Origin: Mixophyes australis
Lineage: Eukaryota; Chordata; Amphibia; Anura; Limnodynastidae
Length of the DNA: 64,000 bases
Direction of reading: 5' to 3'
Assembly: GCA_036250195.1 (NCBI GenBank)
Contig: JAVHZZ010000003.1
Coordinates: 340,075,375-340,139,374, forward strand
Position 1 is the stretch's first letter; each line of letters opens with the position of its first letter. The notes below the pieces were generated by a model. That model saw nothing but the letters and a program-made list of their open reading frames with translations. It searched no databases and was not told the origin of the DNA. This document shows positions 1-12,005 of the stretch, one piece after another. The position numbers and the translations under genes were made by a program.

Positions 1-119
1 GGGGGTGTGGCCTGCCATCATAGAGGCGGGACCAGACTCTAGAGGGGGAGTGATCAGCCCACAAAGGACAGCTAGCACCATAATGTAGTATATAAAGAAT
101 GCAGTGTGTATATAAAGAG
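1..119. other. unassigned non-coding sequence
   Basis: No gene or recognisable element is visible. The stretch leads into the interspersed repeat that follows. Confidence 0.5.
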
Positions 120-640
120 TACACAGTCTTGACCTGCCCCTTAGATTGGGCAGAACAGTCACCAAAAATTAGGATTGTCCCACTAGAATCAGAACATTTG
201 ATAGACTGTCCTACCTGTTCTTGTCACTTTCACCACCTGTGGCTGCTGGTTTCTTTAGTTGCGGCTTGTCTGGATCCTGGAATGTTGGGGGCCCTATTTG
301 GAAAAAAAATGGGTACATTTAGAAAATTCCAACCAGCCCCTCTATTAAATTAATAAGACCCACGATTAATACTTAGGCTTCCTCCAGCCCCAACATTAAA
401 ATAATAGTATTCCCATTTAATAACTATTTCCCTCCCTACACACAGTCCCAGCAATAAATGAATAGCATTTACGTGTAATAAATATACCTATTTCCCCTCA
501 ACCATCACTGCCATTAAATAATTCATATTCACATTTAATAAATAGAACTCATGCTCCTCATACTCAGCCCCATATTCAATAAATAGCCCCCAAACCACCC
601 CATCTTAAATTAATAGTTCCCACTATAAAATTAAAGTGCC
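120..640 (+). repeat. interspersed repeat family R1, copy 1
   Basis: This stretch is similar over several hundred bases to 25,780-26,300. Both contain CTACCTGTTCTTGTCACTTT, then GGCTGCTGGT, then a long degenerate run in which (A)TTTAATAA(A)TAG alternates with C-rich blocks. Two diverged copies on the same strand in one window indicate a dispersed repeat family. The family was not identified, and no coding potential is evident. Confidence 0.6.
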
Positions 641-779
641 CTACCGTCACCCCACAAACAAAATAGCACCCATTAGCCGCCGCCTACCACACACATATAT
701 TACATTGCCACAAGCCCACTGTGCCATCACACACACATTATTGTGCCCCTTCAACACCATGCTGTGCCCTCTTATGATC

Positions 780-1075
780 ACACTACGCCCTCTATGCTGC
801 TTTTTCTCCCCCTTCATCACCCTGTGCCATGCTGCTTTTGCCCCTCTTCACCCTGTGCCATGCTGCTTTTGCCCCTCTTCACACTCTGCCATGCTGCTTT
901 GGCCCCCTTTCACACTCTGCCATGCTGCCTTTGCTTCCCCTTCACACTATGCCATGCTGCTTTGGCCCCCCTTCACACTCTGCCATGCTGCTTTGGTCCC
1001 TCTTCACATTGTGCCATGCTGTCTTTGCCCCTCTGTACACTGTGCCATGCTGCCTTTGCTCCTCTTCTTCTGTTC
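780..1075. repeat. minisatellite, ~31-33 bp unit
   Basis: Eight or nine imperfect copies of a unit containing GCCATGCTGCTTTGGCCCC followed by CTTCACACTCT. Units vary in length by 1-2 bases. Open frames across it are products of the repeat and show no protein character. Confidence 0.8.
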
Positions 1076-1079
1076 TTGC

Positions 1080-1770
1080 CGACTCCTCTCTGCACCGCTC
1101 CTCACTGAACATCTAGACGATGATGATGTCACGCCCCACATTCAGTGCGAACGGAGCAGAGAGGAGGGGTGGCAGCACCACAATCACATGAGTATTTTTT
1201 CATTTTTTAAAGTACTCCCCCCACCAAACAAGAGGGGAGTGATCAGGGTCGGGGCCTACCAGGGGATACCCCGGCTCCCGACGTGCCAGTCTGACCCTAA
1301 CTGTCTCACCTACTCTTCCTCCCCCACCTCCACTCCTATTTCTAACTTTTTTCCTTTCCTGACTATTCCCCTCCTGCTCCATATTTTCCCTCCCATCCTG
1401 CCCCTACCCATCCCTAAACTTCACATGGGTCAGCCTCCCCTCCATCCATCAGCACACATGAGGCTTGTTCCTGTTCTATGCTTTCTCTCACAGCAAGTTC
1501 TGCAGTGGTGGTGGGGTAATATAAACAGTGGGAGTGTTTTAATGTAATGTAGTTGAGCAATTAAAGTTATGTAGAGGGAATATTAATGTAATGTGCTGGT
1601 TAAAATATAATTTGGGATGTGGCCGAGGCTCTTAATGTAATGTGGCAATATTAATATAATATGGTTGCTGGTGGGGACTTTTAGTTTAAAGTGGGTGCTA
1701 CTAGCGTAATGTGGGAATTGGTGGCGACTATTAATTGAATGTAAGGGGTAGCAATGTTTCTTAATTGCTC
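1080..1770. other. non-coding, old degenerate repeats
   Basis: Pyrimidine-rich sequence to about 1,430, then from about 1,560 a degenerate run of TTAATGTAATGTGG-like units roughly 35-40 bp apart. No gene is supported. Confidence 0.5.
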
Positions 1771-4700
1771 TTATTATAAAGGGGATCAATATAATTATTT
1801 ATCATTTTTTTCATATTATAGCTGTATTATAGCTGTTACCTCTTCTTTTTATAACTCATTGAATGGGTTTATACCATATTTTAATTCACGTGGTTCTATT
1901 TTTTTCAATTTCATCCAGTTTCTTTACAAAGAGTCTGGCCAGTTCAGGGTGTGTGTTTGTAGGTCTAAATGTGAATACTGCCCAATTTAAGCCCACACTA
2001 AAATGTGAGTGGTAATTTGTGAAGTGTGGTATTCAAGGTTTTTGAGGGACTTAGCAACATAAGTAGAAACAACAGCAGTTTAATTAAAATACAATACGGA
2101 TTGGTGTCCTGGTGCTCAAAGGTGTCACCCATGTTAGTTCAGACCTCTAAAGTCAACACTAGCAGAACAGAGTTCAAATTCCTAAAAGTCCCAGAATATA
2201 GGTTTATTCAGAATGGTATATGTATTAAGGTTCCCACTCCATCAAACAGGTTCCCCCTTTGTGTCCGCACTCATTGAATTTCAAGAAGTAAACAAGTTGG
2301 GTGTATGAACGTTGTCGCATATGTTGGTGGTTTTAACACCGTAATCTTCTTGTATCAGTCTGACAGTAGATTCATATCACTATTCTGTGCTGCTGAGAGA
2401 CCCAGCCCCTTCCATTATCTGTCTTTCAGTATGTGGCTTCCTGCTTGCCTCCATTCCCCTCCTTACCTCAGGATACTGCTGTGGAGTGTGGACTGCAGAA
2501 TAGTAGGGGACTGTAATTAGATGTTGCTCTTCAGCCTTAATTACTGTTGCAGCATAAATGCTGCGGTGTGCCTGCAGCAATGTGTTGTTACACGGGCTGA
2601 TTGCTGTTGCACTTGTTGGCATTAATTCCTTACAGTGCAGAGCTGCCACCTTCCATAAAATGTGGGCATGACAATTATTCCTTATAGCTACAGGTGAATA
2701 CATGACTGGCGGCTTCAAAATAAGGGACACACCTATAAACAGGAGAAAGATAACATGTTGGATATATGAACTTACTTTCAGATATAGATGTGTTTGACAC
2801 CACAATTTCACAAAAAGAGTTTGACAGAAATTTCACATTACTACTCTGCTATTGGGGGGGTCGTGTTTCTTTTACTTCCTATCTCTCAATCCCTGACTTA
2901 ATAATGCCTTCATTCTCCTTCTCACATTGTGACACTTTCCCTGACACTCGCAGTCCTACTCTCACTTACACAATCACACAAGTGGACTGTGTTTTATGAA
3001 ACACTTAACCTGCGGGGTCCCAACATTGCCGTTTTAAATGAACAGTTACCTAGGTCGTACTGTTCATAGACGTGGAAGTCAAATCCCGGAGAAGTCTCTC
3101 GTCGGAATTAGTTGCAGTCAGCATCATCCACCCCTCGGAAATCTGCAGCGTCTCTTTGTAGGTAAGTCTGTGTATATTGATGTCGGGTTTTTTTGGCTAA
3201 TCAGTGTTTCTTTGTAGGTATCATCATTTTCGGGGTTGTGGTAATCGTTTTTATGATTACCACCGTAATTAGATTGATCCCCAAGAGCTGACCCTTTCTT
3301 GTCAATGTTCTCGACTTTTTAAAGATACTTTTTCCACCTTCCCCCTCCTACTGGGATGTGTTCTCCACAGGGGCCCTGGGGCACATTTTCAACCACAATT
3401 TGCCTCTTAACCTGTTTTAGGTCCCAATGCTAAAATGTAACATAACTTTCCTGGGGAGTGTCACACTGATCTAATTTTTTTTATTAATAGATCCACTACA
3501 AATTTACCAATTTATTGATACCAAACGGGCCGAGGTCTTAGTTGAGCTTATACTCATTTCCTCAACTTCTCTGTGTGACAATGTGATTTATTTAATGTAT
3601 GGGCTGCCCTTCATCATGCTATTTATGAATATGTGGTTGATCACTACTTTTATTGATTTTAAGTGATACTTTGGAAACTGAAATATATTTTACAAAATAT
3701 AGCAATTCATCATGTGGCCTAATTCTGTAAGACTACAAGCTGTGAACAGCTCATTACCATCTGTCCAATGTCTTTTTATGACAATATAACAAGGAGCGGA
3801 TGTGAAGATAAGTGTGGTGATGGATATGGGTGTAGGTCTGATCTGCTCTACTAGACAGGACACTGCAGGATACGTCCAATATATATGTGGAATATAAAGT
3901 CACAAAAGTCTGCACAGAAAAGAAAAATCAATTAATGTCACCTGTTAATAGTATAGGCACTGATGATAAAACATTAAAAAAACAGGTTGTTTTTTTTTAT
4001 TTATTTTTGCATAAAATACATTTATTAGGATGCTCTTAATCTCTACTGTATACATTTTTACAGTTAATCCTGGTTCCAGCATAGCATGCATACACAGTAG
4101 TCATCAGTAATCGGCACCTAGACTTGACCTGTAGCTGGAGCAAGAGATACAAATGAAAAACAAGTTCCTGAGAGATGCCCAGTGCTTGAACCGGGTTACT
4201 GTGTGCGCTTGAGCTTGGCACATCCATACTGTACGTTGACTATGGGCATCGGTCCCTTCCTCACCCTATTCCCTCCCTGAAATCGTAGGTTATAGTAAAT
4301 GTCCTTCGCGCTCCAAGATTAATTGAAAATGGCTGCATTCTGCACAGAGCAGATTATACGTACAAAATCGCCGTTTACGATCCTTAATGAATAAGGTCCC
4401 AGATGTTTCAAAAATTGGTAACTATGGACTCAGCGGTGGAAGCCACAGAAGGAGTGACTTTATGTGAAACTCTAACTTAAAGTATATGCGAAACTATCTG
4501 AAAGTTGATGGAGTTTCCAGGAAAGAAGTGTGGTGGATGAAGTCCGCACTCCTTACTTGTCGTGAGCTGAGTGAGAATATCTGGGTGGAAGCACTGCAAC
4601 ACCACTGGTGTGTGATATTCCAAACCCCTATCCAGAGGTTACACTAACATTTAGAGATAGAGGGCACTGGCATCAGAAATTCTGGATATATGTATAGTAG

Positions 4701-6105
4701 AGACAGGTAAAACCTTACCTCACAGTCTTACCCAATTATTACTTTATAACCACCAGCTTCATTCACTTTCAACTTATCAAGTTTTATTCTAAATGACTGC
4801 TCATTGCATCCTCATTTATGGTTTAAAGGATTCACGAGAATGAGAAGACATTTGCATTGTCCTCTTTACATGTCACTGTCATACATCACATTGTTTCATT
4901 ACATTGAGGCAGTTTCCCATTTAATGTATAGCTAGAAGGTACAAAACACTTCCTGTTGAAACTATAGGCCTTCTCCACCACGTCTGAGGACATCCATCAA
5001 GTATCTCCACAAACCAAATAACACCTCATAAAAGAATAGGTGCATAATATTTAAGGAACTAGAACAGAGGTGTGTAGTAAAATCTTGCCCTGAATGGATT
5101 GTCCATTTTACCTGTCCATTCAGGAGCTGCAGTTATTATTTACATACTGAACTGCAGAATCTACTGTCCTGTTCTTGATGACAGCTTTCCTTTCCCAGCT
5201 ATCAGCACTAGCAGTGAACAGCAGCAAACAGGTGATGGTAACAATGTTCGAGAGAGGATCCTCAACCGAGTACATGAGGGGAGTTGGGTCAATCTAGCAG
5301 TGTCTGTGCAAGGTGTACAACCCCTTTAATTAAATAGGGCTTAGAATTAGTGTTGTCTGCAAACACCCACATCTGCCTCCTTTGCCACAACTGTGAAGTC
5401 CTATTATCCCAGATGTCCTGATTCAGGTGGGACTGTCCCAATTCTGATGACCTTCTCTGCTCTACCAACAACTAGGACTGCTGGGAATGTTGGCTTGTGT
5501 GACCTGCACACAGGGTGAGGGGGGTGCTGTGCACATGGCAATGCAACAGTGTTCTCAGTGGAGGGGAGGGAGGTACTAGGCACACCTCTAGCGAATGTGG
5601 CTATGCCCATATCGAGACATGGTTATGTCTTTAAAGTGATGGTCCATATCCAAAAAATGCAATGTTAAGTGTGCCTCTATGAACCCTACCTTAAGTGCTC
5701 CAAGCAACTGCTCAACCCATATACATAACAATATAGAAAAATACATGTACTACCTTTATGAAATACACAAAGGAAGGAGAATTCATATAAGCTTTTCTGC
5801 ACAGTTAAAATGTATTTTATTCAGAGATAAAGCCCTGCTACATAAAGTGTGTTATGGAAAGCCATTCGATTTTTAAACAGTAAGCATGAGCCTTAAACAC
5901 TTTTTCATCTCTGTATTGAATGACTGCTACTGCTTCATTATGTTACTCTATTTGTTTGTTTCATGAATCACCAAAGTGGACACAAACAGAGAAGCTTTTA
6001 TCATAATGGAAGCCTTAAAGGACATTTCCACTCAAATGAAAAATGTATGTTATGTACTACAAAGCCTCTTTAAGTACATTAAAATGTATTAATTTAGTAT
6101 CTAAA
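1771..6105. other. intergenic, no gene recognised
   Basis: About 4.3 kb of AT-rich sequence with only short chance open frames. The longest, on the minus strand at 2,380-2,811, resembles nothing I know. Around 4,330-4,402 there is a MITE-like right end: CTTAATGAATAAGGTCCC is close to the terminal motif of palindromic elements elsewhere in the window. Around 5,410-5,450 a GTCCTGATTCAGGTGGGAC stretch resembles the reverse of the R1 repeat. Confidence 0.5.
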
Positions 6106-6242
6106 TTTCCTTATCTATCTATCTATCCATCTCATATCTATCTATCTATGTATCTATCTCATGTCTATCTATCTATGTATCTATCTATCTATGTATGTAT
6201 CCATCTATCTATCTCATATCTATCTATCTATCTATCTATCTT
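6106..6242. repeat. (TCTA)n microsatellite
   Basis: An imperfect tetranucleotide array of TATC units with TGTATC and TCTCATA interruptions. Confidence 0.95.
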
Positions 6243-6990
6243 CCCAAATAGTAGGAAGAAATGGGGGGAGAATTGAAGCAGTTTGCATGAGCACTGGCCC
6301 AAAGTAATTATGATGGCAGGACATGCTGGTGGTGTTGGGGGATTGCTGGGTCACTTGGGTAAGGAGTTCCAGCATTTTATTGTTGGGTAACGTTTTGACA
6401 AAGGGGATGTATGGTACAGTACAGGATAATTAAATGTGCATAATCCTAAACTCCATGTCAGTCTTTACAAATGGGTTAATCCCTAAACAGCTGAATAGAG
6501 ACAGAAAAAATGTTGACACCCCTGGAAGGTACACAGTGTACAATTGTCTTTCTGCTTTCTCAAATGTTGAGTAAGGCAGTGGTGCGTGTGGTATGTTTTT
6601 TTACATTTTTGTGTATGGCTTACTTATGGTTCCCGGTGAGGATCCAGAGGGTCTCAGTATCGCTCCCTATGGGTATATCCACAAGGGCAGGAGTCACTCT
6701 GTTAGGTAGTAAATGTGGGTAAAGCTGGGATTCTGTCTAAAGACAGAGGAAATTCAAAAGGAGGGTGCAGACACGGCGCCATCAGGTAACATGAGCCAAG
6801 CACCTGACATCACTTCTGGGTCTGCACTCGCATGAAGAAGTAGAGATGGTTCTGGAGGTGCATCTCTGAGCATTCAACGTGGAGCCAGAGCCAGCTCTGA
6901 AAAAGCTGAAAGACACCCTTTCTAGGTAAGCCCCTAATTAGGGGTGTTTTCTTTATGAAGTTAGATCAGTTTTCTTATTCACCTTTCTCT
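6243..6990. other. non-coding, possible 5' flank of the DIRS element
   Basis: No gene is recognised. The part from about 6,770 may be the untranslated 5' part of the DIRS element that follows. I cannot define its terminal repeat. Confidence 0.35.
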
Positions 6991-7099
6991 CTTAGTAGTC
7001 TTTCAGAGCCTGTAGAAGGGAAGAAGTCTAGCAATGGAGCATGTGATAATGACTAAAAAGAGGCTTTATGTGTGGATTGTATTCCTCATAGAGAACATT

Positions 7100-9245
7100 A
7101 AATGCAACACCTAGAACTATATAAGGAGCTCATTAGTTGGGTGATGAAATATTTTGTAACAAAAGAAGAACTTCAAACATGTCAAGGTAATAAAAGGACC
7201 AGGTCTCAGATATATGTGGCAGAGCTTTCTTCTTCTATGTGGATCTATAGATTCTTTAGGGGAGACTCATCTGATAGTGTAGAAGGGGAGACTAAACAGG
7301 AACCCAGGACATTTAACCCCGAGATGATGGATGTACTGATTACACATTTTAATATGAATATTGGACTACAGGATATGCCAGTCCCATCTAAAGCTGGGTA
7401 CACACTACAGAAATTTCGACCAACTTTTTATGCCGAGCGATTTTACATGCGATTGATGTTCCGATCGCTCGGTCCATGGACTGCATACACACTAGCCTTG
7501 TTTAGAACGATAAAGGGAAGAGCGGACGTCCCTTTAGCGACTTTTTACAGCCATGTTGTCGTGAGCAATGACTGTAATTTCGTACTCACTGTTGTGGATC
7601 GGTCGGAAGTTTATACACACTACACAGCGGAAACGAGATTGGAACGAAAATATTAAACGGTACGACCAACCAAATGAGGCGATAATCGTCCATTTGGGCA
7701 GACTTTCGACCATCGTGTCACTGCACACACTGACCCGACTTTTGAACGAGCGGTCGTATGTCGGCTGTTTGAGCCGATTATTGGACGAAAACCGTGTAGT
7801 GTGTACCCAGCTTAACTTATAGGATTTATTTTTGGAGATAAGCAACAAAAAGGAGAGTGTTCATAATACACTGGGTGACTAGACACATTCTGGATTAGGA
7901 ATAGCATCAATTGGAGAAGCCGCAATCCAAGTTTAACAGAAACTGAAAACTGTAAGTGACACTCAGTACCTCAAGTTGATTCTGCAGTAGTCTGTCTTTT
8001 GGCAAAAAAAACTGCTATTCCATTAAAAGATATGATCACGCTTTCTGCAGAAGTATGGCTTCAACTGTAGCCAAACCCTTTGGCTGTATCCCTGGGTGGC
8101 AGATCAACAGTATCAAAATCGCTTAACTATACTTCCTTTTCAAGGTCGTTTAGTTTTTGGTGACAAACTGGATACTGTGATTCAGAAGGTCATGGAAGGT
8201 AGATTACTTCATTTACCACTAGGTTGTAGAAGACCATATTCTGCTCCTTGTCAATACAGAATTTTTAAGGAGGCCAAACCACTCTAGATGGCCCTTGCAT
8301 TACTTTAGTGAAAAGGAAGGAAGAAGGCAGAAAAATTCACAATGACTTCTGGCTAACACAACCTTCAGTAGGTTTGGTGGGTGGCAGAATTGTGGGGTAT
8401 CTAGAGGCCTGGACACTCATGACTCCAGATTACTGGCATTGGGATTGTATATAAAAAAAGGGTATAATACAGAATTTTGAGTAGTACTCAGAAAAAGTGT
8501 TTTTGTAAAATCAGAGCCCGTCATCCCCTGTGCAAATGATGGCATTACACAGCAGTTTACAGACGCTCATGGAGAAACAGGTAATTTATGTAGTACCTAC
8601 CTCTCAGAGAGACACAGGCATCTATTCCAGACTGGTTTTGGTAGAAGAGCAGTAAGGATGATTTTTAACAGTTCCCAGTCGGAGAAGACCTTTCTGCAAT
8701 GCAATAGAAGGAGATTTCTTTACATCAATAGATCTACAAGATGCCTATCTCCATATTACATTTGCAACACAACACCATAGTTTTCTCAGATTCTTTAGTC
8801 TAGAGCAGCTACAGTTTACTTGTCTTCTATTTGGCCTCCCAGAATCTTTACCAAGGTACTAATGATTCTTATGGCTCCAGTTGCAATTTTAGAGAATACA
8901 AATTGAACCAGCAAAAGACAAAGCATCAGTGTCAGATGAATGACTCATGAAGTTTCAACACCTGACTTATCAAATTCAGTGATAGCAGCAATCTTCAATA
9001 AGGTATTGTCTCAGGCTATTATGGACGTTTTCCTCAACCACAGGTGTCCTTCCATAGACAAGATAGTATATGAGGAATCTTCAACTAGAGATACTCGACC
9101 TGTGGGATCGCAGTCCAGAATCTCTGTACCAGCCTATAAGACTTACACAGAGCACCAGGGACTCTCTCAACAAGATCCAGCATTAAAGGAAAGCGTACCC
9201 CTCTCTGAACCAGAATGACAGACTCATGTTCCAAGGGTACATGGC
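7100..9245 (+). pseudogene. DIRS-type retrotransposon remnant (gag-like and reverse transcriptase)
   Basis: A decayed tyrosine-recombinase retrotransposon. A gag-like stretch is readable at 7,102-7,391. After the inserted MITE it resumes with VDSAVVCLLAKKTAIPLKDM near 7,975 and LPFQGRLVFGDKLD near 8,130, both typical of DIRS gag. The reverse transcriptase segment follows: VGGRIVGYLEAW near 8,375, GDFFTSIDLQDAYLHITF near 8,710, then FTCLLFGLP. The RT-RNase H spacer DRSPESLYQPIRLTQSTRDSL lies near 9,105. Frameshifts and stops interrupt all parts, and the YLDD-type catalytic box is not visible after the palm motif. No recombinase was found. Family identity rests on remembered DIRS motifs. Confidence 0.72.
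7392..7812. mobile_element. 421-bp MITE, PIF/Harbinger-like
   Basis: The ends are inverted copies of AGCTGGGTACACACTAC. The element is flanked by a direct TAA on both sides (7,389-7,391 and 7,813-7,815), matching the 3-bp TWA target duplication of PIF/Harbinger elements. It interrupts the gag-like part of the DIRS remnant, so it is the younger insertion. The interior is GATCG/CGATC-rich with no coding capacity, so it is non-autonomous. Confidence 0.8.
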
Positions 9246-9640
9246 TTCAAAAGGTAAGGAAACTGCAGGCAAACATTCTGGAAGCAAAGGCCGTGTGGTG
9301 TGCAATACAAATTTTAACCCTCAATTGTAATACAACCATCTCAGAATAGGATGGTAGTGCCAGGAGGAAACACATAGCCCAGTTTGAAGAGCCAATATCT
9401 TATCAGAGCATATATTTCCTCTGCCCTGTAGGCTTTGTGACAAGAGTAAAATCACTCTGTCTTGGTGTTTTGACCTGTCACCATTAGATCTAACTGAGGA
9501 GCACCAAACTGTTCAACAACTATTGAAACACCTCCTTGAATAATGCCCAGTCTCCTTGGTGGATCCGATACTGACTTAACGAGACAATCTGCAATATTGT
9601 TGTCCTTGCCCGGTATGGGAAGAGCTGAAAGAAACCACAG
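9245..9640 (-). pseudogene. inverted DIRS fragment (downstream of RNase H)
   Basis: Read on the minus strand, this gives PGKDNNIADCLVKSVSD near 9,612-9,562, then VVEQFGAPQLDLMVTGQN, then LIRYWLFKLGYVFPPGTTI down to about 9,370. This is the pattern of the region after the DIRS/Ngaro RNase H domain: a (G)(K/E)DN.IAD box, a (W/F)G.P..DLMAT box, then W.F...Y.FPP. It abuts the plus-strand DIRS remnant near 9,245 in opposite orientation. It has at least one internal stop. Confidence 0.6.
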
Positions 9641-9839
9641 ATTGACAGTATGATTGTTGATAACTCTGTAACAATAGTTTTAATCTTAGTGACTCCTTGT
9701 CAGTTGTTCTATGTGACAGCTCTCTTGCGAAAGGTCCAGATATTATAACAACACGTTGGCTAAGATGTAAGGATGTTGGTTCAAAATAAAGAAAATGAAT
9801 CATAATGGTGAGTGCCCTCTCTACCTGGAATGTATATAC

Positions 9840-9879
<40 letters not shown>

Positions 9880-10058
9880 CCACAACAATAGATATACACT
9901 GGCGCTATCTACCACATCAGTTAGTATTATATATAGAGGTTCACAATACTATATAGTATCAGATATAGGAATTAGTAGTCCACAATCACTTCACTCATGT
10001 GTGAGTGGCAGCCACGTATAAGCCTGTATCCAGATGGTCAATCCAGAAGAAAATAGTC
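9641..10058. other. non-coding, with a (TA)n run at 9,843-9,878
   Basis: A short (TA)n microsatellite lies between the DIRS fragment and the fold-back element. No gene is recognised. Confidence 0.7.
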
Positions 10059-11017
10059 ACTAGAACAAAGCACAGGCGGGGCGCCTCATAGTGTTATACC
10101 AGGACAACAAGGAACAAAATATGTATATATATGCGTACCGTCAGGTAAAGATGTATAATCTAGACTTGAGTGGATCCTCTTAGGGAGTTGTAACACTGGA
10201 TCTCAACTCAGGAACAATCCAAAGGCGTGGAGAAAGGCAAACATAGTATAATATTGTAATGCAAAGGATAATGCACCACGTGAAACACCACAGAATATTC
10301 AAAAGGGTGTAATATTCAAGAATGCACCAGGGTATATATATATAGAACAACGTAGCCCAGAAAAAACACACACCACTTTATGTGTAGGTAATAATTCATA
10401 TGCGTACCAGAAATATGAGCATAATAGCCAGAAGATGTTTTCTTTATAAGCAGCTGTATCTCGTGCAATGGACACCCTTCCAGTGGCGGTATAATAAATG
10501 GAAGGGGATACAATTGTAAAGAGCAATAAAAATTTAATAAACAAAGTAATACTGAACTCACATATAGTTCACCAGGTACAGCTGATCAACAATAAGGCTC
10601 GACGCGTTTCGTCTTGATGATCACAAGACTTCCTCAGGAGCACAGGACTTTCTCTGTATCCCCTTCCATTTATTATACCGCCACTGGAAGGGTGTCCATG
10701 AGATACAGCTGCTTTTTCTGGGCTACGTTGTTCTATATATATACCCTGGTGCATTCTTGAATATTACACCCTTTTGAATATTCTGTGGTGTTTCACGTGG
10801 TGCATTATCCTTTGCATTACAATATTATACTATGTTTGCCTTTCTCCACGCCTTTGGATTGTTCCTGAGTTGAGATCCAGTGTTACAACTCCCTAAGAGG
10901 ATCCACTCAAGTCTAGATTATACATCTTTACCTGACGGTACGCATATATATACATATTTTGTTCCTTGTTGTCCTGGTAAAACACTATGAGGCGCCCCGC
11001 CTGTGCTTTGTTCTAGT
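10059..11017. mobile_element. 959-bp fold-back (long inverted repeat) element
   Basis: The left arm (about 10,059-10,515) and right arm (about 10,650-11,017) are near-perfect reverse complements, with the outer ends reading ACTAGAACAAAGCACAGG. The left arm has about 80 bp (10,365-10,447) absent from the right arm. The spacer between the arms holds the hammerhead-like motif. No coding region or clear target duplication was seen. Class is unknown; an inverted tandem of a Penelope-like terminal repeat is one possibility because of the ribozyme-like core. Confidence 0.8.
10597..10641 (-). ncRNA. hammerhead ribozyme-like motif
   Basis: Minus strand, 5' to 3': stem I strand GCTC (10,641-10,638); core CTGAGGA (10,637-10,631, fits CUGANGA); one extra A at 10,630; stem II GTCTTG with CAAGAC around a 7-nt loop; GAAA (10,610-10,607); a minimal stem III, C-GC-G; the cleavage triplet GTC ending at 10,601; then GAGC (10,600-10,597), which pairs with the first GCTC. 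This is the type I layout with tiny stem III known from Penelope-like elements and retrozymes. The extra A between core and stem II is not canonical, so activity is uncertain. Confidence 0.5.
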
Positions 11018-11640
11018 AATATATATTACATATACACACATATATGTATGTATGTTGTCATAAGATAGTATTGGGCTCACCGTCTCCTGGTGTAGATGGC
11101 TGCACTTCGGACAAATCAGCCACGGATATCACACCAGTCCACTGTTTTGGTTTAACTAGCCGCAGATTGTTTTATTCCTGTGAGTCTGGGAGATCTATGC
11201 AGTGAAAATATAGTGCTGGTCCTCACACTGTAAATCCCAGCTTACATTTCTTTCGGTAGACATTATGCAAGCATTGTCTAAAACCATTCTCTTATCATCC
11301 GCCTTGGATGATAAAGAAAGAAATAACGAATCTTTAAAAAAGTGGAGTCTTTCCAGTTTGTACTTCTGGGTGTACTGCAAACTACATTTTTGGACAGTGC
11401 AAAGTCTATTTCAAAGCAGAATATCTGATAATGAATGATGGTAAGATTCTTTCCAATTTTTTAAATCATTTTTATGTAGCAAAACAAACCTTATCCTCAG
11501 TTGCACAAAAGTTGGAAGTTGCAAAACACTCTGAAAACAAATAAATTTGTCAAGTTAACTGTCATTTTGAATAGTTGTGTGTTTTAGGGACATTAGTGGA
11601 TCCTGGACAACAGTCTGTAACAGTTAATAAACTTACACTT
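11018..11640. other. non-coding, no gene recognised
   Basis: AT-rich sequence. The last part may belong to the hAT remnant that follows, but no motif is readable. Confidence 0.45.
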
Positions 11641-11644
11641 TTTT

Positions 11645-12005
11645 ACAGCTTTAAATATAAGACATCAGCTGTAAGCATGTTTGATGGACTGAAACAAGAT
11701 CTTTAAAGGTTTGAAATAAATCAGCCTGCTTTGCTTACATTGGCATGTGATGATGAGTTGTTCAAAGATGTATCAGATCTTCAGGAAAAGTGGCAGAAAG
11801 ATCTATCACCAGCTTTTCCTGGGCAGCTCCTCAGAGTTTCCTCCACAGATTTTCGTCTACAAAGGACCTGGCACTCCTCCTGCTGGTAGAAAGTGTTCTG
11901 TCATCTACACTACCAGGTATGTGCATAGTGTTGCTACTATTCCTTACTCTTCCTGTGACCGTATCAAGTGTAGAAAAATCTTTTTCAAAGCTAAAATTAA
12001 TTTAG
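11645..12005 (+). pseudogene. hAT transposase C-terminal remnant
   Basis: The clearest motif is LTLPVTVSSVEKSFSKLKLI at about 11,943-12,002, the hAT C-terminal dimerisation signature (usual form: L.IPVT.AS.ERSFSKLKLIK.YLRS). Upstream and in other frames are DELFKDVSDLQEKWQKDL and LKQDL.RFEINQPALL, typical of ZMYM1-like hAT proteins. A frameshift separates them and a stop follows directly after the signature. No terminal repeats were assigned. Confidence 0.65.

Noticed and set aside
636..1547. 303-codon plus-strand frame
   Set aside because: Runs through a CT-rich minisatellite; repeated CHAAFAP-like peptide and no domain; another phase is also open there.
2380..2811. 143-codon minus-strand frame
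   Set aside because: No recognisable domain, no promoter or splice support; length is within chance for this much sequence.
3013..4402. Possible 1.4-kb element with GGTCCC-type ends
   Set aside because: The two ends share only a few terminal bases; the right end is MITE-like but no convincing left partner exists at 3,013.
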